From NCBI GenBank assembly GCA_049644265.1, contig JBARRO010000116.1, positions 1-5,812 on the forward strand: a DNA stretch of 5,812 nt, written 5' to 3'. Shown in pieces: positions 1 to 5,812 of the stretch (positions are counted from its first letter, which is position 1; every line of letters begins with the position of its first letter). The translations under genes and the position numbers were made by a program. The notes under the pieces are model-generated. The model was not told the DNA's origin. It saw only the letters and a list, made by a program, of their open reading frames with translations, and did no database searches. The stretch is from JBARRO01 sp049644265. GTDB taxonomy: Bacteria; Bacteroidota; Ignavibacteria; UBA10030.

Positions 1-1
1 G

Positions 2-454
2 ATTTCATACATTATTGGCTTTACAGGTTACGATTTGCGCTTGAAATGTGTTGAAGTTGTGACGAAACTGTCAAATTTCGAGCCGTCTACCATTGTCAAT
101 CCTACCGCCTTCGTAGCACCCAGTGCAAAACTTGGTAAAGGATGCTATGTCGGGGCGAATGCTTCGATCTCGTCGAATGCAGTTTTGGAAGATCACGTTA
201 TTGTCAACCTCAATGCTTCAATTGGCCACGACTCGATTATTCGAAAGCACTCTATAATCCTTCCCGGTGCACGGGTCAGCGGTGATGTCGAAATTGGCGA
301 AGGCTGCCTCATGGGTTCAAACGCATTCATTTTCAAAGGTCTCAAGATTGGAGATTTCAACCAAATTGACGCCTTGACATACATCCATGAGAACCTCCCC
401 CCGAACATGATTAGCTCGTCGAGGAACACAAAAACATTCAAGCGAGTCATCTAA
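2..454 (+). CDS. NeuD/PglD-like hexapeptide-repeat sugar acyltransferase, 5' truncated
   Basis: The reading frame is open to the left edge and ends at TAA 452-454, giving 150 visible residues; family members are usually about 200-215, so roughly 50-65 N-terminal residues lie outside the window. The TTG at 35 is an internal codon: residues before it (YIIGFTGYDLRLK) fit the end of the NeuD N-terminal Rossmann-like lobe. After that come imperfect hexapeptide turns of a left-handed beta-helix (PSAKLGKGCYVGANASIS, then VEIGEGCLMGSNAFI). The sequence SIGHD carries the conserved His (codon 227-229) that acts as general base in PglD. Such enzymes are cytoplasmic and move an acyl group from acyl-CoA to an amino or hydroxyl group of a nucleotide sugar. 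The C-terminus lacks the usual G-x-P-A ending and reads SSSRNTKTFKRVI, which may alter donor binding. The stop overlaps the next ATG by one base. The neighbouring ACP and ligase suggest that the acyl donor may not be acetyl-CoA; this is inferred. Confidence 0.85.
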   Translation: MSYIIGFTGYDLRLKCVEVVTKLSNFEPSTIVNPTAFVAPSAKLGKGCYVGANASISSNAVLEDHVIVNLNASIGHDSIIRKHSIILPGARVSGDVEIGEGCLMGSNAFIFKGLKIGDFNQIDALTYIHENLPPNMISSSRNTKTFKRVI

Positions 455-693
455 TGGATCCGATCGAAAAGAAGCTACTGAGCATCATCAATAACGTGTT
501 GGAGTTTAGAGGGAGAAAGATGATTCAATCGATAGAAGGGGGGGATCACCTTAGAGACAAGATTGGATTCGACAGCTTGGATCTGGCGCAGCTTACGGTT
601 CTTATCGAAAGGGAATTTTCGGTCGACATATTTGACAAAGGAATCGTAAATACCGTCGGAGAAGTCCTGAGCAAGATCTCGCATCATGGATAA
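454..693 (+). CDS. Stand-alone acyl carrier protein
   Basis: This is a small acidic protein of 79 residues, the normal size for a free ACP. The helix-II motif GFDSLDLAQLTVLIEREF (residues 38-55) contains the Asp-Ser-Leu signature; Ser41 is the predicted site for the 4'-phosphopantetheine arm. Around it are a first helix (residues 3-18), the loop GGDHLRDKIG, and a last helix after NTVGEVL. It should work in the cytoplasm as a thioester carrier. It starts one base inside the preceding acyltransferase stop (TAATG) and overlaps the next gene by 8 bases, so it is very probably translated together with both. No FabF or FabD neighbour is visible, which makes a housekeeping fatty-acid ACP unlikely. 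A dedicated carrier charged by the adjacent adenylating ligase is more probable, by analogy with DltC/DltA. The family call is firm; the cargo is unknown. Confidence 0.93.
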   Translation: MDPIEKKLLSIINNVLEFRGRKMIQSIEGGDHLRDKIGFDSLDLAQLTVLIEREFSVDIFDKGIVNTVGEVLSKISHHG

Positions 694-1921
694 GATTTTC
701 TTCGTTGACCCACTAACGTCTTCCACCTATTCTTATGAGCGATTATTCGACGATCTTAGGGGGGCCAAAGACTATTTGCCGATTGTATATAGCGGGGATT
801 ACTACGAAATCTTCAGGCATATTATCTTGTCGATATTGCTAGGCAAGGCCATACAGATCCTCGATTATGATTTCACAGAAAGCGAATTAGATGCACTCCT
901 GGGAAAGGGCAGGCAAGTAGACGAAAGACTTCCGATTCAGAGCAAATTGGAAGTTCGTGCGGCGGATGAATTGAAGATGAGCATATTGACTTCGAAGAAC
1001 TGGCACATCTCACTTTTTACATCTGGCACAACGGGAATCCCCAAGAAAGTTACTCATTCGATTGGGACGATTACGCGAGCCACACGAGTAGGCGACGCAC
1101 ACCGAGATGACGTGTGGGGGTTTGCGTATAACCCGACGCACATTGCGGGATTACAGGTTTTCTTCCAGGCTATTTTGAATGGCAATCCGATGATTCGGCT
1201 GTTTGGCCTTTCGAGGGAGAGGGTGCTCGAAGAGATCGAGAGGCACGGGATAACGAACATATCTGCGACGCCGACTTTTTACCGACTTTTGATACCTATT
1301 GAGAAAGGCGCCCTAGGCGTAAAGCGGGTCACATCCGGAGGAGAGAAGATCGATTCTTCGCTTCGGGCTAGCTTGGGCAAGGCATTCCCCAATGCGAAGT
1401 TTCTCAATGTGTACGCTTCAACTGAAGCTGGGACAGTTTTTGCTTCTGAAGATGAATTTTTTACGATTGACGAGCCGCTAAAGGAAAGCATCAAGATCGA
1501 GAATAATGAGCTTTTTATTCGCTCTTCTTTGATGGGTGGTAGCGAGCAAATTGCGGTCGGTAGTACATGGTATGCGACCGGTGACATAGTTGAGCTAATC
1601 TCTGAAAACCCCCTTAAGATCCGTTTTCTGTCTCGAAAAGTCGAAATTATCAACGTCGGTGGGTACAAAGTTGATCCCAATGAAGTTGAGGAAGTCATCC
1701 TTTCTCATAAAGGAATCCTAGAAGTTTTGGTTTATTCCAAATCGAATTCCGTTATCGGGAATGTTGTCTGTGCTGACGTTGTGCGAAGTGATCCTTCTGT
1801 GACGGTTCCTCAGATCATTCAGAGGCTCAGAACAAGGTTGCAGGAATTCAAAATACCAAGAGTCGTGAATTTTGTGGATTCCATCGAAAGAACAAGAACA
1901 GGCAAGAAGTCAAGACGATGA
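686..1921 (+). CDS. Compact AMP-forming acyl/aminoacyl ligase (ANL superfamily)
   Basis: A 411-residue adenylate-forming enzyme, predicted to activate a carboxylic acid with ATP and pass it as a thioester to a phosphopantetheine thiol, most likely on the ACP next door. The ANL motifs appear in order: A3 P-loop TSGTTGIPKK (112-121), A4-like NPTHIAGLQVFF (149-160), A5 YASTEAG (243-249), A7 TGD (298-300), hinge region SRKVEIINVGGYKVDP (316-331), and the A10 end TRTGKKSRR with the predicted catalytic Lys407. The usual hinge Asp appears to be Glu320. At 411 residues it is shorter than typical members (450-550); the reduction is in the N-terminal part, where about 110 residues precede the P-loop. 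The overall shape recalls MenE or DltA more than long-chain acyl-CoA synthetases. It overlaps the ACP gene by 8 bases and the reductase gene by 4 (ATGA). Substrate is unknown: a short fatty acid, hydroxy acid or amino acid are all possible. Confidence 0.9.
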   Translation: MDKIFFVDPLTSSTYSYERLFDDLRGAKDYLPIVYSGDYYEIFRHIILSILLGKAIQILDYDFTESELDALLGKGRQVDERLPIQSKLEVRAADELKMSILTSKNWHISLFTSGTTGIPKKVTHSIGTITRATRVGDAHRDDVWGFAYNPTHIAGLQVFFQAILNGNPMIRLFGLSRERVLEEIERHGITNISATPTFYRLLIPIEKGALGVKRVTSGGEKIDSSLRASLGKAFPNAKFLNVYASTEAGTVFASEDEFFTIDEPLKESIKIENNELFIRSSLMGGSEQIAVGSTWYATGDIVELISENPLKIRFLSRKVEIINVGGYKVDPNEVEEVILSHKGILEVLVYSKSNSVIGNVVCADVVRSDPSVTVPQIIQRLRTRLQEFKIPRVVNFVDSIERTRTGKKSRR

Positions 1922-2643
1922 AGAATGTGATTGTTACTGGAGCTTCGAGAGGACTTGGGCTAAAAGTGACTCAATATTTTCTGCAGAATGGCGATACAGT
2001 GTATGCCATCAATAGAACGTTGAACAGAGATCTTGAAAAGCTCAAAGAGGAGTACCGTGACCGACTGTTAGTAATTTCTTACGATTTGGCAGACGTTGAA
2101 CAGATACATAAAACAATCTTCAAAGAGACAATCGGGTTGGATACTCCAATACACGCCCTTGTTAACAATGCAGCGATAGCATATGACGATCTCGTGACTA
2201 ATATCGACTTACAAAAACTGGAGACCATGTTCAAGGTAAACGTCTTTGCGCCGTTGATTTGTTCAAAGAGCGCCATCCGGCAAATGCTACTACATAGAGT
2301 GAAAGGAAGTATTGTCCATGTGTCCAGCGTCTCCGTTCACACCGGATACAAAGGGTTAGCGATGTATGCTTCAACAAAGGGGGCGCTCGAGGCGTTTTCG
2401 AAGAATACAGCACGAGAATGGGGAGAGCGTGGCATCAGGTCAAACTGTGTCGTTGCTGGCTTTATGGAAACATCTATGAACGCTTCGCTGAACGAGGAAC
2501 AAAAGGACAGAATCTACAAGCGGACGTCTTTGAAGCAAGCTACATCCCTTGATTCAGTTGCTCGAACGATACTGTTCTTGATTTCAGATTTTGCTGACTC
2601 GATTACAGGCCAGAGCATTCACGTTGATAATGGTACCATCTAG
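1918..2643 (+). CDS. SDR-family oxidoreductase, FabG (3-oxoacyl-ACP reductase)-like
   Basis: A classical short-chain dehydrogenase/reductase of 241 residues. Visible motifs are the dinucleotide-binding TGASRGLG (7-14), NNAA (83-86), Asn108 of the catalytic tetrad, Ser137, and Tyr150-A-S-T-Lys154. The C-terminal TGQSIHVDNG (230-239) is typical of FabG-like enzymes. An Asn-Arg pair after the second strand (32-33) favours NADPH, suggesting a reductase. It begins in an ATGA overlap with the ligase stop, so it belongs to the same translation unit. The context favours reduction of an ACP-bound 3-oxoacyl group to a 3-hydroxyacyl group, as proposed for VioR-type reductases in viosamine clusters. A sugar-nucleotide or free-alcohol substrate cannot be excluded, because SDR sequence alone rarely fixes the substrate. 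All catalytic residues are present. It is the last gene of the left module: a 169-base gap follows its TAG stop. Confidence 0.92.
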   Translation: MKNVIVTGASRGLGLKVTQYFLQNGDTVYAINRTLNRDLEKLKEEYRDRLLVISYDLADVEQIHKTIFKETIGLDTPIHALVNNAAIAYDDLVTNIDLQKLETMFKVNVFAPLICSKSAIRQMLLHRVKGSIVHVSSVSVHTGYKGLAMYASTKGALEAFSKNTAREWGERGIRSNCVVAGFMETSMNASLNEEQKDRIYKRTSLKQATSLDSVARTILFLISDFADSITGQSIHVDNGTI

Positions 2644-2812
2644 GCCGAGTACAACAACATCAAACGCTGCCCCCCAAGAAAAACCTTGCGAAGGATGATT
2701 GGCATTCGAACCTGAAACGACCTCGGAGGGGAGAAGGGTTCATTGGTCTCACGAAGGACGAATCTAGATGAGAAATAGTAAATGACACTCTTTCAATTCA
2801 ATCGGTAGTTAC
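2644..2812. other. Intergenic break between acyl-modification and glycosyltransferase modules
   Basis: This 169-base stretch has no gene I can support and is the only gap in a run otherwise held together by 1- to 8-base overlaps. It may hold a promoter for the downstream genes, or mark a join between modules of different origin. The nearest promoter-like pair is TTGGTC (2743-2748) and TAGATG (2765-2770), 16 bases apart, which is a poor match to sigma-70 consensus. I see no strong GC-rich hairpin followed by a T-run. A short inverted pair GAACC (2708-2712) / GGTTC (2737-2741) exists, but it lacks a terminator tail. Confidence 0.5.
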
Positions 2813-3745
2813 ATGAGCGGTAAAGATCCTCTGGTGAGCATTTGTTGTATCACTTATAATCACGAGCAATACATTCGCTATGCCATAGAGGGATTCCTGA
2901 TTCAGCTGACCGATTTCGAGTACGAGATCATCATTCATGACGATGCCTCAACAGATAGTACTGCAAATATTATCAGAGACTACGAAGAAAAACACAAGGA
3001 GCTTATAAAGCCAATTTACCAGAAAGTGAACCAATATTCTTTGGGGAGGAAGCCTTGGTCTGAATTTGTGTTCCCAAAGTGTCGTGGAAAGTATATCGCG
3101 TTATGCGAAGGCGATGACTATTGGACAGATCCTCTTAAGTTGCAGAAACAAGTCGACATCCTAGAACAAAATCCAACATATACCGGGATAGCAACTCAAT
3201 GCAAAGTCACCGATGGAGAAACCGTCAGAGTCTTTCGTAACTACACGAGAAACACTATTACATTGAATGATTTGTTAGCGGGCAGAATATTTCATACCGC
3301 AACGTTCATGTTTAAAAAGGTGCTTATTCAGAATATCACATTTCCGATTGGTTACCTATCTGGAGATAGGTTGTTGTTTATGGTGTGTGCTTACTTTGGA
3401 CCCATATATTTCTTGAGCGATATTACCGCAGTGTACCGAAGGAACGAAGGAGGATTATCGAAGAAAGTCGATGTTCCAATGATGGAAAAAGACATCAGCA
3501 TGCTCGATTGGTTTTCTGCAAACTTTGCTGGTTTTCCCGTAAGGAAGTTGAGAACCTACATCTTGCACTCGATAATATCCTATTCCAACAAGATAACCTT
3601 GAGGGATTACTTCCGTTATACCTTCAAAATGGTTTGGAGCGCATTTACTTCCTTAAGTCTGCAGAACCTTCTCTTTGTCACCAAACATTTGGTTTGGCTA
3701 CCGAAAACGCTATACTTGATGAAGAAGCAAAACAGGATACTATGA
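2813..3745 (+). CDS. Family 2 glycosyltransferase (GT-A fold)
   Basis: A 310-residue inverting glycosyltransferase, probably adding one sugar from a nucleotide donor to a lipid-linked repeat unit at the inner membrane face. The N-terminus VSICCITYNHEQYIRYAIEG (8-27) is the classic GT2 opening, followed by nucleotide-binding HDDASTDST (42-50) and the metal-binding EGDDYWTDPLKLQKQ (99-113). SGD with Asp185 and the late YRRNEGGLS (208-216) fit the acceptor side. The last 40 residues are rich in aromatic, leucine and lysine residues (LLFVTKHLVWLPKTLYLMKK) and may sit on the membrane surface. The ATG at 2813 is chosen because an in-frame TGA at 2783-2785 leaves no upstream start. The ribosome-binding site is weak. 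Its stop overlaps the next start as ATGA. Sugar donor and acceptor cannot be read from the sequence. Confidence 0.93.
   Translation: MSGKDPLVSICCITYNHEQYIRYAIEGFLIQLTDFEYEIIIHDDASTDSTANIIRDYEEKHKELIKPIYQKVNQYSLGRKPWSEFVFPKCRGKYIALCEGDDYWTDPLKLQKQVDILEQNPTYTGIATQCKVTDGETVRVFRNYTRNTITLNDLLAGRIFHTATFMFKKVLIQNITFPIGYLSGDRLLFMVCAYFGPIYFLSDITAVYRRNEGGLSKKVDVPMMEKDISMLDWFSANFAGFPVRKLRTYILHSIISYSNKITLRDYFRYTFKMVWSAFTSLSLQNLLFVTKHLVWLPKTLYLMKKQNRIL
3734..3737 (+). promoter_or_regulatory. Possible ribosome-binding site for the second glycosyltransferase
   Basis: AGGA lies 4 bases before the ATG at 3742, inside the end of the preceding gene. The spacing is short for a Shine-Dalgarno site, but together with the ATGA stop-start overlap it supports initiation at 3742 by translational coupling rather than at a distant upstream codon. 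Confidence 0.4.
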
Positions 3746-4671
3746 AGGTCGCGAAAAAACCAAGAGGTGTTTATGTAATAATAGTGACGTTCAACTTTTC
3801 AAATTGGTATGACAAAGTAAGAGTAAACCTGAAAGATCTATGCAGGCGATTCAATGTCGTTTTTGTTGATAATAACTCAAGCGACGACACAATTGCAATT
3901 CTCAAGGGATTCAAATGCCATCTTATTGAGCTCAAGAAAAACATTGGATTCGGAAAAGCAAATAATGTCGGAATTGAGCATGTTATTAGGAACGACTATC
4001 GATACATCGTATTCCTGAATCAGGATGCGTCCATTACTTCGTCCGAAGTGTCTAATCTCATTAAGGAACAAATCAAGCATCCCGAGTACGGCGTTCTTAG
4101 TCCCATTCATTTATCTGGTGATGGTCATGTCGATTATCTTTTTTCAGATTGCTTGCTAAAAGAGAATACACCGCGCATGCTATCCGACGTTGTGACTGGC
4201 AAAGTCAAAGATATTTATGAGACAAGATTCGTAAATGCTGCTATATGGTTGGTTTCGAAGTCAACCATCGAGACCATCGGCGGCTTTATGCCGCTTTTTC
4301 CTCATTACGGCGAAGACAACAACTATCTCAATCGATGCATTTATCATGGAATAAAAATCGGATTAATTCCTGATTGTTTCGGAGTTCATTATAGGGACCA
4401 ACATACTGATAGGTTGAAGAATCGGAGTTTTGTGACCGCTTTCCATGAGATACACGGCAAGAGCTTGGCTACCCTCACAAATATCAACTATAACAGATAC
4501 GAAGTCATAAAAGAATGGATGAAGAATAACTTGAGATTGCTGTTTAGGAACATGGATGTGAAAATATTCTTGATCTTAATCTATAGTGCTGCTTGCTGTC
4601 TAAAAGACATCGTGGAAATCAACAAATGTCGAAATCAGAGTAAGCGCACTGAGAGACTTTACATATGGTAA
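3742..4671 (+). CDS. Family 2 glycosyltransferase, rhamnosyltransferase (WbbL)-like
   Basis: A 309-residue GT2 enzyme of a different subgroup from its upstream neighbour. Motifs: opening VYVIIVTFNF (10-19), VDNNSSDDT (42-50), NIGFGKANNVGI (67-78), LNQDA (92-96) where metal-binding enzymes have DxD, and FPHYGEDNNY (186-195), whose Glu-Asp pair is the likely catalytic base region. This pattern is typical of WbbL/RfbF-like rhamnosyltransferases, though the donor sugar cannot be assigned with certainty. A hydrophobic stretch near 273-287 may aid membrane association. The start is set at 3742 because the GT2 domain begins there and the ATG overlaps the previous stop by 4 bases. The frame remains open back to an ATG at 3385, but that part lies wholly inside the preceding glycosyltransferase and shows no domain. 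It probably acts next in the same repeat-unit assembly. Confidence 0.92.
   Translation: MKVAKKPRGVYVIIVTFNFSNWYDKVRVNLKDLCRRFNVVFVDNNSSDDTIAILKGFKCHLIELKKNIGFGKANNVGIEHVIRNDYRYIVFLNQDASITSSEVSNLIKEQIKHPEYGVLSPIHLSGDGHVDYLFSDCLLKENTPRMLSDVVTGKVKDIYETRFVNAAIWLVSKSTIETIGGFMPLFPHYGEDNNYLNRCIYHGIKIGLIPDCFGVHYRDQHTDRLKNRSFVTAFHEIHGKSLATLTNINYNRYEVIKEWMKNNLRLLFRNMDVKIFLILIYSAACCLKDIVEINKCRNQSKRTERLYIW
4651..4655 (+). promoter_or_regulatory. Ribosome-binding site deciding the start of the secreted hydrolase-like gene
   Basis: GAGAG sits 9 bases ahead of the ATG at 4665, a reasonable Shine-Dalgarno spacing. It supports a start that overlaps the end of the glycosyltransferase gene by 7 bases and gives a clean signal peptide. 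Confidence 0.5.
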
Positions 4672-5812
4672 ACATTCGGTTTTTACAAAGAGTTTTATTC
4701 GCCTTCTTCCTGAACGTTTCACTTCTTGTCGCCCAAGATCATCTCGGAATAAACCGAATCTGGGCGGTAGATGACTGCGAGAAAATCCGGCAAGACGATT
4801 TGAATCATCCGCTCGCTCAAAGTTCCAATAACCCTGTTTGGAATGACAAGCGTGTTGCCATCTTTGGAGCTCGCAATGAAATCGTTGCTTTTCAGGTGGT
4901 TATTGAATCAGGAAAACAGGGAGCAAAACATGTGTCGGTGTCGCTAAAGAGTTTGGTGGGACCTGCATACGTTATTGAAAACGTCACCAACAAACGACCA
5001 CTTACAAGTTCAGTCGGTAAACGAATCGAAATATTCAGGGAACATTACATCCGAGTTACCAAGCGCACGAGGAACCCAAGCATGTGGTGGGATGGCGCGC
5101 GACCTTCAGACTATTATCTTGGCCCTATTCCCGATGGGCTGATCCCCGTCGAAGTTGGTACTGATAAAGGTGGGGCCCCCTTCAACATTGAAGCGAAACA
5201 AAACCAAGGCGTATGGGTTGACATCTATATCCCAAGGCAGACACCTCCAGGTCAATACAAAGGAGACCTAGAGATCCGCGTTCAAACCGATCTGGTGAGA
5301 ACCATACCTGTAGAGTTGGAAGTGCATAATTTTGATTTGCCGGATAGTACGCATTTTCATAATTTCTTTTTTACGTTCAGTGAGGGCATTTCCACAAAAC
5401 ATGGCGTGCGTTCGTTTTCGCCTGCCTATTATTCCATTGAACAAGAGTATTACAAAATGGCTCACCGCCATAGAATGGACTTAAGTTTCAACCAGACTGT
5501 TGACTCTCTGGACCGTCGGGCGAGTGGGTATTACACCGGGGAATTTTATACAGAGGCCTACGGGTATGACGGTCCCGGAGTTGGCGTTGGAAACGGAACG
5601 TATTCCATCGGAACATACGATCAGCCGAGCGGTCGCAGCTCGGGGTTTTTCCCACCGACTAAGACCGTTTGGCAAACTGCCTCAGACAAATGGGCTGATT
5701 GGTTTGAAAAGAACGTGCCGACCACATGGGTCCTTAGATACATGCATGACGAACCGGACTCGACCAAATATTCGTCGATAAGAGAAAAAGCTGGTTGGAT
5801 CCATACTAATCC
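4665..5812 (+). CDS. Secreted GH123/DUF4091-like glycoside hydrolase, 3' truncated
   Basis: The frame opens at ATG 4665 and runs without a stop to the right edge, giving 382 complete codons. Residues 1-23 form a Sec signal peptide: basic start MVNIRFLQR, hydrophobic VLFAFFLNVSLLV, likely cleavage after Ala23. The next 200 residues match the beta-sandwich seen before DUF4091/GH123 catalytic domains: IFGARNEIVAFQVVIE (66-81), GPIPDGLIPVE (153-163), and NQGVWVDIYIPRQTPPGQYKG (180-200, key residues W184, P195, G196, Y198, G200). After HNFDLPDST (221-229) the barrel-like part begins; YMHDEP (359-364) contains an Asp-Glu pair at the position where GH123 enzymes place their catalytic acids. GH123 members remove beta-N-acetylgalactosamine by substrate-assisted catalysis, but many DUF4091 proteins are uncharacterised. 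The gene overlaps the glycosyltransferase gene by 7 bases, so it probably acts in the periplasm or outside on the polymer made by this cluster. Family call good; substrate unknown. Confidence 0.85.
   Translation, partial: MVNIRFLQRVLFAFFLNVSLLVAQDHLGINRIWAVDDCEKIRQDDLNHPLAQSSNNPVWNDKRVAIFGARNEIVAFQVVIESGKQGAKHVSVSLKSLVGPAYVIENVTNKRPLTSSVGKRIEIFREHYIRVTKRTRNPSMWWDGARPSDYYLGPIPDGLIPVEVGTDKGGAPFNIEAKQNQGVWVDIYIPRQTPPGQYKGDLEIRVQTDLVRTIPVELEVHNFDLPDSTHFHNFFFTFSEGISTKHGVRSFSPAYYSIEQEYYKMAHRHRMDLSFNQTVDSLDRRASGYYTGEFYTEAYGYDGPGVGVGNGTYSIGTYDQPSGRSSGFFPPTKTVWQTASDKWADWFEKNVPTTWVLRYMHDEPDSTKYSSIREKAGWIHTN

Noticed and set aside
193..450. Minus-strand open frame of 85 codons opposite the acyltransferase gene
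   Set aside because: It lies wholly opposite a clear hexapeptide-repeat gene and shows no recognisable domain; it is a shadow frame.
1279..1698. Minus-strand open frame of 139 codons inside the ligase gene
   Set aside because: The plus strand there encodes the A5-A8 motifs of the ligase; the minus translation is low-complexity and serine-rich with no family signature.
2630..2639. 10-base palindrome ATGGTACCAT at the end of the reductase gene
   Set aside because: It lies within coding sequence, is short, has no loop or T-run, and is not repeated in the window.
2701..2724. Minus-strand GAGGTCG followed by GGTTCGAAT, resembling a tRNA variable loop and T-arm
   Set aside because: The T-stem does not pair (the closing position would be G-G), and no anticodon arm, D-arm or acceptor stem could be built around it.
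2707..2741. Possible hairpin GAACC / GGTTC in the gap
   Set aside because: The 5-base stem with a long, weakly paired interior and no T-run does not support a terminator or structured RNA.
2631..2768. 46-codon open stretch through the gap, ending at TGA 2769-2771
   Set aside because: It has no ATG or GTG start and no recognisable protein family; a run of this length is expected by chance. A decayed gene remnant cannot be fully excluded.
5268..5675. Two short minus-strand open frames (5268-5471 and 5481-5675)
   Set aside because: Both are opposite the truncated hydrolase-like gene and carry no recognisable features.
5500..5781. Plus-strand open frame of 93 codons near the right edge
   Set aside because: It overlaps, in another frame, the long frame from 4665 that has a signal peptide and DUF4091/GH123 motifs. 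No ribosome-binding site or domain was seen.

Overview
The window is a piece of a surface-polysaccharide (O-antigen, capsule or exopolysaccharide type) gene cluster from a bacterium, all on the + strand and gene-dense. The organism cannot be named from the sequence. A cleavable Sec signal peptide, modest GC content (hand-counted 60-base lines range from about 32 to 57 %) and the gene families present suggest a Gram-negative, possibly of the Bacteroidota/Chlorobi/Ignavibacteria kind, but this is a weak inference.

Left module (2-2643): four genes joined by 1-, 8- and 4-base overlaps. They are a NeuD/PglD-like left-handed beta-helix acyltransferase (its 5' end lies outside the window), a stand-alone acyl carrier protein (ACP) with a phosphopantetheine serine, a compact adenylate-forming acyl/amino-acid ligase, and a FabG-like short-chain reductase. 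Together they look like a dedicated activate-tether-reduce-transfer route that would place an unusual acyl or aminoacyl group on an amino sugar. This joint function is inferred. It resembles known logic in the Dlt system (ligase plus carrier) and in viosamine and other flagellin-glycan islands (reductase, ACP, acyltransferase).

A 169-base gap without a gene (2644-2812) is the only break in the chain of overlaps and separates the two modules.

Right module (2813-5812): two family-2 glycosyltransferases of about 310 residues each, overlapping by ATGA, then a gene overlapping by 7 bases and running off the right edge. That last gene encodes a secreted protein resembling the GH123 / DUF4091 glycoside hydrolase family. 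It has a signal peptide, an N-terminal beta-sandwich type region and an Asp-Glu-Pro motif. It has no stop codon inside the window, so it is easily missed. The glycosyltransferases would build the repeat unit on the cytoplasmic side. The exported hydrolase-like protein may trim or remodel the finished polymer. No mobile element, CRISPR array, RNA gene or convincing terminator was found.
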